A stretch of 64,000 nucleotides of DNA. Source: Oscillospiraceae bacterium. GTDB lineage: Bacteria > Bacillota > Clostridia > Oscillospirales > Oscillospiraceae. The position numbers and the translations under genes are program-made. The notes below the pieces were generated by a model, which was given only the letters and a program-made list of their open reading frames with translations, was not told the origin of the DNA and made no database searches. This document shows positions 51,400 to 59,787 of the stretch, one piece after another (positions within the stretch are counted from its first letter, which is position 1; every line of letters starts with the position of its first letter). The DNA is taken from contig JAFUNI010000014.1 of the NCBI GenBank assembly GCA_017482385.1, positions 1 through 64,000 of the forward strand, in the 5' to 3' direction.

Positions 51400-52173
51400 A
51401 TGTTACTGTTTGATACCCATGCCCATCTGAATGACCCGGCTTTTGATCCGGACCGGGAGGCGCTGATGAATGGCCTTGCCGCCAAAGGTGTCGGCCTTGT
51501 GATGAATGCCGGCTGCAGTCTGGAAAGCTCCCGGGATATTGTGAATATGACCGCCAAATACCCCTGGCTCTACGGCTCTGTGGGCAGCCACCCGGACGCC
51601 GCCGACGAGGTAAATGAGGAAGTTATCGAGGAATACCGCAAGCTTTGCCAAAACGAAAAGATCAAGGCCATCGGTGAGATCGGCTTAGACTATTATTACG
51701 AGGATATCCCCCGTGAGATTCAGCAGAAAGCATTCCGGATGCAGATGCAGCTTGCCAAGGAATTGGATATGCCTGTGATCGTTCATGAGCGGGAGGCCCA
51801 CGATGACGGTATGCGCATCGTAAAGGAATTCCCCGGTGTGACCGGTGTGTTCCATTGCTATTCCGGCTCGGCGGAAATGGCCCGGCAGCTGGTGAAAATG
51901 GGCTGGTACATCGGCTTTACCGGTGTTCTGACCTTCAAGAATGCCCGCAAGGCTGTGGAAACTGCCGCCAGCATCCCCTTGGAGCGGATCGTCATTGAAA
52001 CCGACTGTCCCTTTATGGCCCCCGAGCCCTTCCGGGGCAAGCGGAACGACCCCGGCTACCTGTACCGTATGGCAGAAAGATTGGCAGAAATTCGTGGTAT
52101 TACCGTCGAAGAAGCGGCTGCTGCCACCACCGAAAACGCAAAGCGGCTGTACAGAATCGAAACCGCCCGCTGA
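51400..52173 (+). CDS. tatD: TatD family metal-dependent hydrolase
   Basis: 257 residues, typical. Metal-binding HAHLND at residues 7-12, the Glu in AIGEIGLDYYYED near 90, VIVHEREAHDD near 127, VFHCYSGS near 150, and ETDCPFMAPEP near 203 complete the TatD/YcfH site. Members have DNase activity in bacteria. Starts at 51400 with AAGGAG upstream, alone on its transcript after the repeat. Confidence 0.93.
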   Translation: MLLFDTHAHLNDPAFDPDREALMNGLAAKGVGLVMNAGCSLESSRDIVNMTAKYPWLYGSVGSHPDAADEVNEEVIEEYRKLCQNEKIKAIGEIGLDYYYEDIPREIQQKAFRMQMQLAKELDMPVIVHEREAHDDGMRIVKEFPGVTGVFHCYSGSAEMARQLVKMGWYIGFTGVLTFKNARKAVETAASIPLERIVIETDCPFMAPEPFRGKRNDPGYLYRMAERLAEIRGITVEEAAAATTENAKRLYRIETAR

Positions 52174-52217
52174 TGCAAATATCGATTTTTCTGATAAATA
52201 ATATCAAAATAATCAAT

Positions 52218-52246
52218 TTTACAAATCAAAGCCCGTATGCTACGAT
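52218..52246 (+). promoter_or_regulatory. Candidate promoter of the tandem lipoprotein genes
   Basis: TTTACA (52218-52223), 17-base spacer, TACGAT (52241-52246), 25 bases before the start codon, in an AT-rich stretch after tatD. Confidence 0.5.
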
Positions 52247-52270
52247 AATACAAAAAGGAGCGTAGCAGCT

Positions 52271-53890
52271 ATGAAAAGAATTTGTGCGTTTTTATTGGCG
52301 ATAGCCTGTTGCCTGTCGCTGTTTGGCTGTAAAAAGCAAGCAGAACCGACCCCTACCCAAGAGCCGTCGGAAGTAACAACAAAAGCCACCGTTTCCGATG
52401 CTACCCAAGCACCCACGGAAGAGGAAGACGGGGAGGAAGTTACCACCAAGGCTACCGAGGATGCAAAGGAGCCGGTCAATAAGCGGCCCACCACCACGAA
52501 ATCCTCCAAGGCAACCAAAGTAACCAAAGCTACCGAGGCTATAACCAAGACGACCCAAGCAACCAAGGCGACCAAAGTGCCTGCCAGCACTCCTATCAAA
52601 ACTCCGGAAGCCACCCAAGCAGTTGCGACGCAGTCTACCCAGGCAGCCGGTCACGAGCATACCTTTGGAGAGTGGGTATTGCAGGAGGCTGCTTCCTGCA
52701 TCGCGGAGGGAAAGGAAGTCCGTCGCTGCAGTGTGTGCGGCTTTGCAGAAAACCGTGCCCTGCCCCTGGAAGACCACAAGTTAAACGACTCCAATTTGTG
52801 CAAGACCTGCCGAAAGGTGATTTTTGACGACAATGCGCCTTTGGTGGAACTGGGCGTTGTGAGTGATGCTTTGTACGGCAGCGGCGCAAAAGCAAATACC
52901 CCTTGGGATGTGAAATGCTGGAACGGCAAGGTCTACCGGGCATCCGGTGACTACGACAAAAACTCCGGCGCCAGCATTCTTGCCTATGATGTTGCCAACC
53001 GCGTATGGGATACCGCCTATAAGGTCAAGGACGAGGCCATTCACGGCTTCGTGGAGATCGGCGGCAAGCTGGTCGCCCCCGGCATCGATGCCACCCAGAG
53101 TTGGGAATACGGCAACTACTATGAACTGCAGGCAGACGGAAAGTGGAAGCAAATCCGCAATCTTCCCAACGGCGTCCACTGCTTTGATATGATCGAATGC
53201 GGCGGCAAGATCTTTGCCGGTTTGGGTACGGAAAAGGTCGGTAATACCGTGGCTGTGTCCGAAGACGGCGGCAAGACCTTTACCTTTGTGCCCCTGTATA
53301 AGGACGGTAAGCTCTGCGACCTGTCCAAGTACGATCACTCCCGTACCTATGAATTTGCACAGCTGCAGGACACCGCTTATGCCCTTGTGGCTTTCTATAC
53401 CAAATCCGGCAGCGCCACCTGGGAGATCTACCGCTATGAAGATGGCAAGATGCACTATGCGGCAGAGGGAAAAACGCTGTTGGATGGCTCGGAATTCTCC
53501 CGGAAGTATTTTGGCGGTGACTTTGAATTTAACGGCACCTGCTACCTCACCGCCCGCAGACTGTATGCTATCAAGGACTTTTCCGATCCTTCTTCCTGGC
53601 AGCACATCAGTATGCCCAACTCCGGAAAGGTGTCCGATGCCATTTTGCACGATGGGGCAATCTATGTACTGTCCTCCCGGCAGGATATCAAAACGAAGAT
53701 CTATCACGTTATCATTTACAAGAGCACTACCGGCGAGGCCGGTTCCTTTGCGGAAGTGGCCAGCTACGATTACAGCGGTTTCCCCCTGAGCTTTGACTAT
53801 GACGGAGAGCATTTCTATGTGGGATGCAGCCTGAATTCCATAGACCAGAGCAAGATGGGTATGCTCCTGCGGATTAAGCCTCAGAAATAA
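52271..53890 (+). CDS. Surface lipoprotein with Thr/Lys-rich stalk and putative beta-propeller (paralogue 1)
   Basis: 539 residues. Signal peptide with lipobox LFGC, then a stalk of about 100 residues rich in T-K-A repeats, a domain at about residues 125-175 starting HEHTFGEWVLQEAASC with further Cys pairs (CSVCG, CKTC), then a C-terminal region of about 350 residues. That region is built of repeated WNGKVYRASGDYD / IEIGGKLVAPG / VSEDGGKTFTFVPLYKDGKL elements resembling beta-propeller blades of sialidase- or Kelch-type. I do not recognise a catalytic residue set. The stalk would hold the domain away from the membrane in a Gram-positive wall. A close paralogue follows. Confidence 0.7.
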   Translation: MKRICAFLLAIACCLSLFGCKKQAEPTPTQEPSEVTTKATVSDATQAPTEEEDGEEVTTKATEDAKEPVNKRPTTTKSSKATKVTKATEAITKTTQATKATKVPASTPIKTPEATQAVATQSTQAAGHEHTFGEWVLQEAASCIAEGKEVRRCSVCGFAENRALPLEDHKLNDSNLCKTCRKVIFDDNAPLVELGVVSDALYGSGAKANTPWDVKCWNGKVYRASGDYDKNSGASILAYDVANRVWDTAYKVKDEAIHGFVEIGGKLVAPGIDATQSWEYGNYYELQADGKWKQIRNLPNGVHCFDMIECGGKIFAGLGTEKVGNTVAVSEDGGKTFTFVPLYKDGKLCDLSKYDHSRTYEFAQLQDTAYALVAFYTKSGSATWEIYRYEDGKMHYAAEGKTLLDGSEFSRKYFGGDFEFNGTCYLTARRLYAIKDFSDPSSWQHISMPNSGKVSDAILHDGAIYVLSSRQDIKTKIYHVIIYKSTTGEAGSFAEVASYDYSGFPLSFDYDGEHFYVGCSLNSIDQSKMGMLLRIKPQK

Positions 53891-53900
53891 GGAGTAAAGT

Positions 53901-55484
53901 ATGAAAAGAGTTTATGCACTGATTCTGGCGCTGGCCTGCTGCCTGTCGCTGTTTGGCTGTAAACAGCAAGAGAAGCCGGCACCTACGCAAGCCACAACCG
54001 AGGCAACTACGGAAACCACCGCCCAGACGGAAGCGCCCACCGAAGCGCCCGCCACTGCGCCTACCCAAAAGCCTACCAAGGCCACAAAGGCTACCACCAA
54101 GGCGACGGAGCCTATCAATAAGCGGCCTGCCGCCGCAACCAAGGCATCTGCCGGTGTGACTACCAAGGCGACCAAAGCCCCCACCAAAGCGACCGTTACG
54201 GCCACCGTGCAAACCGTCATGGAAGCGACCGAGGCCCACGAGCATACCTTTGGAGAGTGGGTATTGCAGGAGGCCTCTACCTGCGTTGTGGCGGGTAAGG
54301 AGCTGCGCCGGTGCAGCCAGTGCGAATTTGCGGAAATCCGCGATCTTCCCATGGAAGAACACAGCCTCAGCGCCGGCAATGTGTGCAAGACCTGCCGCCA
54401 GGTGATTTTTGACGACAATGCACCCTTGGTGGAGCTGGGCGTGGTGTGCGATGCCTGGTATGGCGTTGGCGCAGATGCCAATTTCGCCTGGGATATTAAG
54501 TACTGGAAGGGCAAGATCTACCGGGGCGCTGGTGACTATGACAAAAATTCCGGTTCTACTATCATCATGGCCTATAATATTGAAAAGCATATCTGGGAGA
54601 ATACCGGCAGCGTCAGCGACGAGGCTGTCCACAGCTTTATTGAGATCGGCGGCACCCTGTATGTCCCCGGCATCGACCCCCGGGAGGGCTGGGAACAGGG
54701 CAATTTCTATGTGCTTCAGGAAGACGGAAAGTGGAAACAGGTCCGCAATTTGAAAAACGGCATTCACAATTTTGATATGATCGAATGTGGTGGTAAAATT
54801 TTCGCCGGTCTGGGCACGGAAACCGTTGGTCAGACTGTGGCTGTGTCCGAAGATGGCGGCAAGACCTTCAAATTTGTGCCTCTGTATAAGGACGGCAAGT
54901 TGATGGATCTGTCCGGTTATAAGTCTTCCCGTACCTATGAATTTGTGAAATATAATGGCGAAGTGTATGCCCTGGTGCGGTTCACTTTGGGATTTGGCGG
55001 CGAATGGGCTGTGTTCCGCTATGCAGATGGCAAGATGCACTATTTAACCAACGGCGTCAAGCTCCTTGGCTCCAGCACCAGCCGGAAGTACTTCGGCGGT
55101 GAATTTGAGTTTGACGGCGCTTGCTATATCGCCACCGGCGGACTTACCGTGGTCACGGATTTTGCAAATCAGGAGAACTGGAAGCAGATCCCCATGCCCG
55201 GTGGGGAGACCGTGGTGGATGCGTTCTTGCGGGACGGCGTGATCTACACCCTGGCCTATGCCCAGAACAGAAACCCCAGCACCCATAATGTGGAGAGCTA
55301 CAGGACTGCGATCTATAAGAGCACCACCGGCAAGGAGGGCTCTTTCCAGGAGGTCCTCAGCTTTGATTATACCAATACTCCGATGAGTTTCGATTGGGAC
55401 GGAAAGCATTTCTACATCGGTACAGGACCCGGTAAGGAAAGCGCTAAGGTGGGTATGATCCTGCGGGCCACCCCTGCTGCATAA
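53901..55484 (+). CDS. Surface lipoprotein, paralogue 2
   Basis: 527 residues, the same architecture as the gene upstream: signal with LFGC, TKATKAT-rich stalk, HEHTFGEWVLQEASTC domain with CSQC and CKTC, and the propeller-like C-terminal domain. The two share many blocks, for example DDNAPLVELGVV and GGKIFAGLGTE, and a 38-base exact DNA match at 52652/54237. The stalk is shorter than in paralogue 1 and the propeller part is more acidic and Gly-rich. Only ten bases separate the genes, so they are probably co-expressed. Ends before a strong terminator. Confidence 0.7.
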   Translation: MKRVYALILALACCLSLFGCKQQEKPAPTQATTEATTETTAQTEAPTEAPATAPTQKPTKATKATTKATEPINKRPAAATKASAGVTTKATKAPTKATVTATVQTVMEATEAHEHTFGEWVLQEASTCVVAGKELRRCSQCEFAEIRDLPMEEHSLSAGNVCKTCRQVIFDDNAPLVELGVVCDAWYGVGADANFAWDIKYWKGKIYRGAGDYDKNSGSTIIMAYNIEKHIWENTGSVSDEAVHSFIEIGGTLYVPGIDPREGWEQGNFYVLQEDGKWKQVRNLKNGIHNFDMIECGGKIFAGLGTETVGQTVAVSEDGGKTFKFVPLYKDGKLMDLSGYKSSRTYEFVKYNGEVYALVRFTLGFGGEWAVFRYADGKMHYLTNGVKLLGSSTSRKYFGGEFEFDGACYIATGGLTVVTDFANQENWKQIPMPGGETVVDAFLRDGVIYTLAYAQNRNPSTHNVESYRTAIYKSTTGKEGSFQEVLSFDYTNTPMSFDWDGKHFYIGTGPGKESAKVGMILRATPAA

Positions 55485-55489
55485 CTTAA

Positions 55490-55532
55490 AAAATACCCCC
55501 CAAAAAGAATTGACTTTTTTGGGGGGTATTTT
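55490..55532 (+). terminator. Terminator of the tandem lipoprotein operon
   Basis: AAAATACCCCCCAAAAA and TTTTTGGGGGGTATTTT pair over 17 bp around a 9-base loop. The TATTTTA end also helps form a downstream -10 element. Confidence 0.9.
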
Positions 55533-55537
55533 ATAAT
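55511..55537 (+). promoter_or_regulatory. Candidate promoter embedded in the terminator, for the 875-residue gene
   Basis: TTGACT (55511-55516) and a perfect TATAAT (55532-55537) with a 15-base spacer, shorter than ideal. The -35 lies in the loop of the upstream terminator, so termination and initiation may interact. The start codon is 39 bases after the -10. Confidence 0.35.
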
Positions 55538-55575
55538 GAGAGAAAAACGGGACATTCCTCAAAGGAGAAAACGCT

Positions 55576-58203
55576 ATGGCTAAATTTTTTGAAACCGATA
55601 CCGATATTCTCTTAGAAAACAAATACGCGCAGATCGTGCTTTCCAAGCAGGATGCATCGGTTTTGCGGATCTGGGATAAAACCGGTCAGAAAGAACTACG
55701 TGGCGAGAAGACTTGCTTTTTTGCCCTTTTGCAGAAAGATTTGACAGAGGTATCCCCTACGGGACTTTCCTTGCAGGGGGATCTGCTCAAAGTAACCACA
55801 CCGCTGGGTGATTTTTCGGTGCAGGTAGGCGCAGAGGAAGATTATTTTACCTTTACCCTCACTACGGCTTTGCCGGAGGGCGCTTTTCAGTGTCTGATCG
55901 CCAACGCAAAGTATGAGTATGACTATACCGACAAGAAAAATACCGGCGCATGCGGCATTGCCATGACCTACTGGGTAAATCCCGTGTTTTACCCCGATGC
56001 CAAAAGCCTGCAGACCCGGGGTGAGATCACCCGGCATTTGCAGGATGTAAATGGTAAATACGCGCTGATCATTGCGCCCATTGCTGAGCAGCGGGATATC
56101 ATCAAAAAGGTTTCGCTGACAATTGACCGCAAGGTGGGTATTATGTCCCAAATTGGCGGCGCGTGGGGTCGGGACAGCCGGATGAATTTCGGCAACTATC
56201 TGATCGAATTTGAAACGTCTGCCGAATACATTCAGCAGACAAAGGATTACTTTTGCTCTGCAGGTATTGATCAGGTGGATTTCCATCAGGGCGCGGGCAC
56301 GTTCCGTCAGGGCGATTTCAAATTTGACCGGTATGCATCGGCGGCGGAATTTAAGGAAAACGTGTCCGATGTGCTGGCAGAACAGGGCATCCAGGTGGGT
56401 CTGCATACCTATGCCTTTTACATTGATTATAACTGCGACACGATCCTGTCCGATCCGGTTTGGCAGAAGGATCTGAGTGTGCTGGAGACCTTTACGCTGG
56501 CCCGGGATATCGGCCCGGAGGAAATGTTCGTCCCTACGGCAGAGTCTACGCAGATCGTCTCCGATGACTTTGCCTTTATGGCCAGAAACACGCCCTTCAT
56601 TTTGGTGGGTGAGGAGCTGATCCGCTTTGAAGATTCCCGGGAGGGATTCAAGGTTGCCCAGCGTGGCGTAGCGGGAACGAAAGCCACCGCCCACAAAGCG
56701 GGAGAGAAAATCAAGCACATTGACGGCTATTACCGGGTGATCGCACCGATTCCCGGCAGTCCGCTGTTTTTCCACATCGCCCGGGATACCGCAAGAGCCT
56801 TCAATGAGGGCGGTTTCAGCATGATCTATCTGGATGCGCTGGATGGCATCCGGATCCACTGCGGAGAGAACGAAAACTGGTATTATGCAGCCATGTTTAT
56901 CTGTGAGCTGCTGCAGTACTGCGACAAATTGCCCTTGATCGAGTATTCTACCATTTTTCCGTCCATTTGGCCTGCCCGTGGCCGGGTAGGCGCCTACGAT
57001 TTCCCCAACCGGGGTTACAGGGATTTCCTGCGGATACACGCCAAGGATAACATCAAATACATAGACCGGTATTCCGCACCCACCCTGGGCTGGTATAATT
57101 TCTACCCTGTCAGCGAAAACTTCCCGGGCAATGAGCATGTGAAGTACAACCATACCGATGCCATAGAGTTTATGGGAACTTTGGCGGTGACCTATGATTT
57201 CAGTACCGTGCATACCACAACCGTGCCGAAGTTCCTGGACCGGTATGCAGGCCTGCGGCGGAATGTGGCCCTTTACAAAAAGTACGATGACCTGCGGAAA
57301 CAGCAGTATTTTGCGCCGGAATATCTGGAAAAGGTGAAGGAAAGCCCCTGGGAGTGCCATCTGAAGGAAACGGAGCAAGGATACGTATTTGAGGAAAAAG
57401 ACTATCAGACGGCGAAGCTGTACGATTTGCAGGATTCTGAGAGAAACAACAAAAAATTCACCAATCCTTTTGCTGAGCAAGTGCCCTTTATTCGCATTGA
57501 GGCGCTGTTGTCCTCCGCAGGCAGAAACCCCATTGAGCTGATCAGCCTGGATGAGAACAAGGACTTAACAGACCAGCCCTTGGTGAAAGAGCATACCCAG
57601 GACGTGGATTTGAACAAAAAACTTGCCAAAAAGGTGCGGGTGCTGGGCAACGGAAAGCCGGGCAGCGCCATCGCCATTGAGAACCGCTGGGAGACCTTCA
57701 AGAGCAACCGCAGCTACCTGGATTATATCATTGATACGGATTTTGAGGGCTGGCGGGAGTTTGTGCTGGTGGAAACCGACACCGGCGAGCGGCCGGACCT
57801 TCCCTTTGATGAGGGGGAAAACATCTATGCCTGCTACCGTTCCCAGATGAATAACCGAATGGTCAGCAAGACCCAGATCCGTACGGCAGGAGATGTGACC
57901 GGTGTGCGAATGAGCAGTGTGGTGGCCTGCGAGCATTGCTACGAGGTGCTGAAAAATCCCACGGTTCAGATCGGGGATACAAAGGTCGTGTTTGAATGTG
58001 AGCTCATGTCCACGGATTATTTGGAATTTGACGGGAAAACCGCAAAGGTGTTTGACCGCAACGGCAACGAAAAGCAAATTTGGTATCAGACCAATCTTGC
58101 GGCGCCGGCAGGAGAATTCACAGCATCGCTGACAGCGGATCCGCTGAACGGAAATCCTGCAAGAGCAATACTGACACTGGGCTTTACCGGAAAAGAAATA
58201 TAA
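55576..58203 (+). CDS. Large glycoside-hydrolase-like protein of unknown specificity
   Basis: 875 residues with no signal peptide, so probably cytoplasmic. The N-terminal 230 residues are beta-rich (supersandwich-like). The middle holds TIM-barrel-like segments: DQVDFHQGAGTFRQGDF, GIQVGLHTYAFYIDY, GGFSMIYLDALDGI with acidic candidates for catalysis, and ARGRVGAYDFP. Inserted near residue 345 is a segment FILVGEELIRFEDSREGF, then VAGTKATAHKAG, that resembles a small beta-domain seen in other carbohydrate and phage proteins. The C-terminal region is beta-rich. I do not recognise a specific GH family. It may act on a glycan taken up or recycled with the neighbouring lipoproteins, but this is only a guess from position. 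Confidence 0.5.
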   Translation: MAKFFETDTDILLENKYAQIVLSKQDASVLRIWDKTGQKELRGEKTCFFALLQKDLTEVSPTGLSLQGDLLKVTTPLGDFSVQVGAEEDYFTFTLTTALPEGAFQCLIANAKYEYDYTDKKNTGACGIAMTYWVNPVFYPDAKSLQTRGEITRHLQDVNGKYALIIAPIAEQRDIIKKVSLTIDRKVGIMSQIGGAWGRDSRMNFGNYLIEFETSAEYIQQTKDYFCSAGIDQVDFHQGAGTFRQGDFKFDRYASAAEFKENVSDVLAEQGIQVGLHTYAFYIDYNCDTILSDPVWQKDLSVLETFTLARDIGPEEMFVPTAESTQIVSDDFAFMARNTPFILVGEELIRFEDSREGFKVAQRGVAGTKATAHKAGEKIKHIDGYYRVIAPIPGSPLFFHIARDTARAFNEGGFSMIYLDALDGIRIHCGENENWYYAAMFICELLQYCDKLPLIEYSTIFPSIWPARGRVGAYDFPNRGYRDFLRIHAKDNIKYIDRYSAPTLGWYNFYPVSENFPGNEHVKYNHTDAIEFMGTLAVTYDFSTVHTTTVPKFLDRYAGLRRNVALYKKYDDLRKQQYFAPEYLEKVKESPWECHLKETEQGYVFEEKDYQTAKLYDLQDSERNNKKFTNPFAEQVPFIRIEALLSSAGRNPIELISLDENKDLTDQPLVKEHTQDVDLNKKLAKKVRVLGNGKPGSAIAIENRWETFKSNRSYLDYIIDTDFEGWREFVLVETDTGERPDLPFDEGENIYACYRSQMNNRMVSKTQIRTAGDVTGVRMSSVVACEHCYEVLKNPTVQIGDTKVVFECELMSTDYLEFDGKTAKVFDRNGNEKQIWYQTNLAAPAGEFTASLTADPLNGNPARAILTLGFTGKEI

Positions 58204-58207
58204 AAGA

Positions 58208-58236
58208 CGGGAGCACCGCCAATGGCAGTGCTCCCG
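58208..58236. terminator. Bidirectional terminator between the 875-residue gene and rpe
   Basis: CGGGAGCAC and GTGCTCCCG form a 9-bp stem, extended by GCC/GGC after one mismatch. It separates the two convergent genes. T runs are short (ATTTC on +, TCTTTT on -). Confidence 0.7.
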
Positions 58237-58251
58237 ATTTCTATGCAGTTT

Positions 58252-58902
58252 TTATGCTTCCATCTGTTCGGTGAATGCCTTCTTGTCGGCTGCGCCGAAG
58301 TAGGCAGAGCCTGCTACGAACACATTTGCGCCGTTTTCCTTGCAGGTGACCACGGTGTTCAGGTCCACACCGCCGTCCACTTCCAAATGGCAGGCAGGAT
58401 TCACCTTGTCCAGCATTTCGCGGAGCTTCTTCACCTTGGGCATCATATCGGCCATAAACTTCTGACCGCCAAAGCCGGGCTCCACAGTCATGACCAGCAC
58501 CATGTCAACGAGCGGCAGGTACTCTTCAATGGCCTCTGCGGGGGTCTTGGGCTTGACCACGATGCCGGGCTTTACGCCCAGGCTGCGGATCAGCTCTAAG
58601 GTCTTGCGGATGTTCTCGGGGGTGTCAGCCTCCACGTGAATGGTTAAGTAGTCAGCGCCGGCTTTGCAGAAGTTCTCTGCGTACTTGATGGGGGTGTCGA
58701 TCATCAGATGTACATCCAGCACCAGGTCGGTGACAGGCCGCATGGACTTGACCAAAGAGTAGCCGAAGGACAGGTTGGGTACGAAATGACCGTCCATAAT
58801 GTCAACGTGCAGCCACTTGACGCCGTTTTCCTTGCAGGCTTCAAAATCCCGCTGCATATTCATATAGTCACAGGAGAGAATGGAAGGGGCTAAAATGTTC
58901 AT
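58252..58902 (-). CDS. rpe: Ribulose-phosphate 3-epimerase
   Basis: 216 residues, normal. TIM-barrel motifs: APSILSCDYMNM at the start, WLHVDIMDGHFVPNLSFG with metal/catalytic residues near 32-45, VLVMTVEPGFGGQKF near 135 and EVDGGVDLNT near 173. Interconverts ribulose-5- and xylulose-5-phosphate. Unusually, it is the last gene of an Fe-S cluster operon, ten bases after the Rrf2 regulator gene; whether that is regulation or chance is open. Confidence 0.94.
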   Translation of the reverse strand: MNILAPSILSCDYMNMQRDFEACKENGVKWLHVDIMDGHFVPNLSFGYSLVKSMRPVTDLVLDVHLMIDTPIKYAENFCKAGADYLTIHVEADTPENIRKTLELIRSLGVKPGIVVKPKTPAEAIEEYLPLVDMVLVMTVEPGFGGQKFMADMMPKVKKLREMLDKVNPACHLEVDGGVDLNTVVTCKENGANVFVAGSAYFGAADKKAFTEQMEA

Positions 58903-58912
58903 TTTATTTTCC

Positions 58913-59335
58913 TCACTTTATGTTGTTTTTGGATTCTTCCAAGAGATCTGCCAGGGTAATACCCTCAAAAAAACTGTCGATCATTGCGTCCAGCCGATCC
59001 CACATGGGCTTGGTCTGGCAGCAGGTGGAACGGGAGCAGGCGGCAGGTCCCTGGCTGGTGCAGGAAACGGCGGCCAAATTGCCCTCGGTGAGCTTTAAGA
59101 TACTGCCCACAGTATAGTCCTTCGGCTCTCGGTTGAGGCGGTAGCCGCCGCCCTTGCCGTGGACTGCGTCCACAAAACCGGCTTTAGATAGCACGGTCAT
59201 AATGGATTCCAAATACTTCTGAGAAATGTTCTCCGCCTCGGCAATTTCTTTCAGCGGAATGTAGTTCCCAGCGCCCTTGGTGGCAAAATGCACCATCACC
59301 CGCAGGGCGTAGCGGCCCTTCGTGGATACGATCAT
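58913..59335 (-). CDS. Rrf2 family (IscR-like) Fe-S-responsive regulator
   Basis: 140 residues. Winged HTH with the Rrf2 start STKGRYALRVMVHFA, QKYLESIMTVLSKAGFV recognition helix and GKGGGYRLNREP wing. The Cys residues 92, 100, 105 and 106 in SCTSQGPAACSRSTCC match the three-cysteine [2Fe-2S] ligand set of IscR in spacing, so a cluster-binding IscR-type regulator is likely. It lies third in the isc operon and is expected to act on the half-site array at 60999-61056. A CymR-type regulator is less likely given the cysteines. Confidence 0.88.
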   Translation of the reverse strand: MIVSTKGRYALRVMVHFATKGAGNYIPLKEIAEAENISQKYLESIMTVLSKAGFVDAVHGKGGGYRLNREPKDYTVGSILKLTEGNLAAVSCTSQGPAACSRSTCCQTKPMWDRLDAMIDSFFEGITLADLLEESKNNIK

Positions 59336-59338
59336 AGC

Positions 59339-59770
59339 TTATTCGTGGCAGTGATCGCAGTTTTCGCAGTCGGGGAAAATGCTGTGATCGTATTCGATGC
59401 CGTTTTTGTCATAGTAGTCCTTCAGAGCGGACTTGATGGCCTCTTCTGCCAGCACGGAGCAGTGCATCTTGTGGGCGGGCAGACCGTCCAGCGCCTCAGC
59501 CACAGCCGCATTGGTCAGCTTCAGCGCATCTTCGATGGGCTTGCCCTTGATCATCTCCGTAGCCATAGAGGAGGAGGCGATGGCAGAGCCACAGCCAAAG
59601 GTCTCAAACTTCACATCCACGATGGTGTCGTTCTCGATCTTCAGATAGATCTTCATAATGTCGCCGCACTTGGCGTTGCCCACAGTGCCAACGCCATCGG
59701 CATTTTCAATCACGCCCACATTCCGGGGGTGCATAAAATGGTCCATAACGACCTCAGAATAAAGTGCCAT
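59339..59770 (-). CDS. iscU: Fe-S cluster scaffold IscU/NifU-like
   Basis: 143 residues. Cluster-binding Cys35 (AKCGD), Cys60 (FGCGSAIASSS) and Cys104 (KMHCSVL), with Asp37, as in IscU. The C terminus ends CENCDHCHE, an added Cys/His tail that may bind metal. Receives sulfur from the cysteine desulfurase encoded just upstream and transfers clusters to apo-proteins. Confidence 0.94.
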   Translation of the reverse strand: MALYSEVVMDHFMHPRNVGVIENADGVGTVGNAKCGDIMKIYLKIENDTIVDVKFETFGCGSAIASSSMATEMIKGKPIEDALKLTNAAVAEALDGLPAHKMHCSVLAEEAIKSALKDYYDKNGIEYDHSIFPDCENCDHCHE

Positions 59771-59787
59771 AATGATTTCTCCTTATC

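Noticed and set aside
55696-57480. 594-codon open frame on the - strand opposite the 875-residue gene
   Set aside because: No ribosome-binding site, no protein features, and the + strand frame has coherent domain-like structure.
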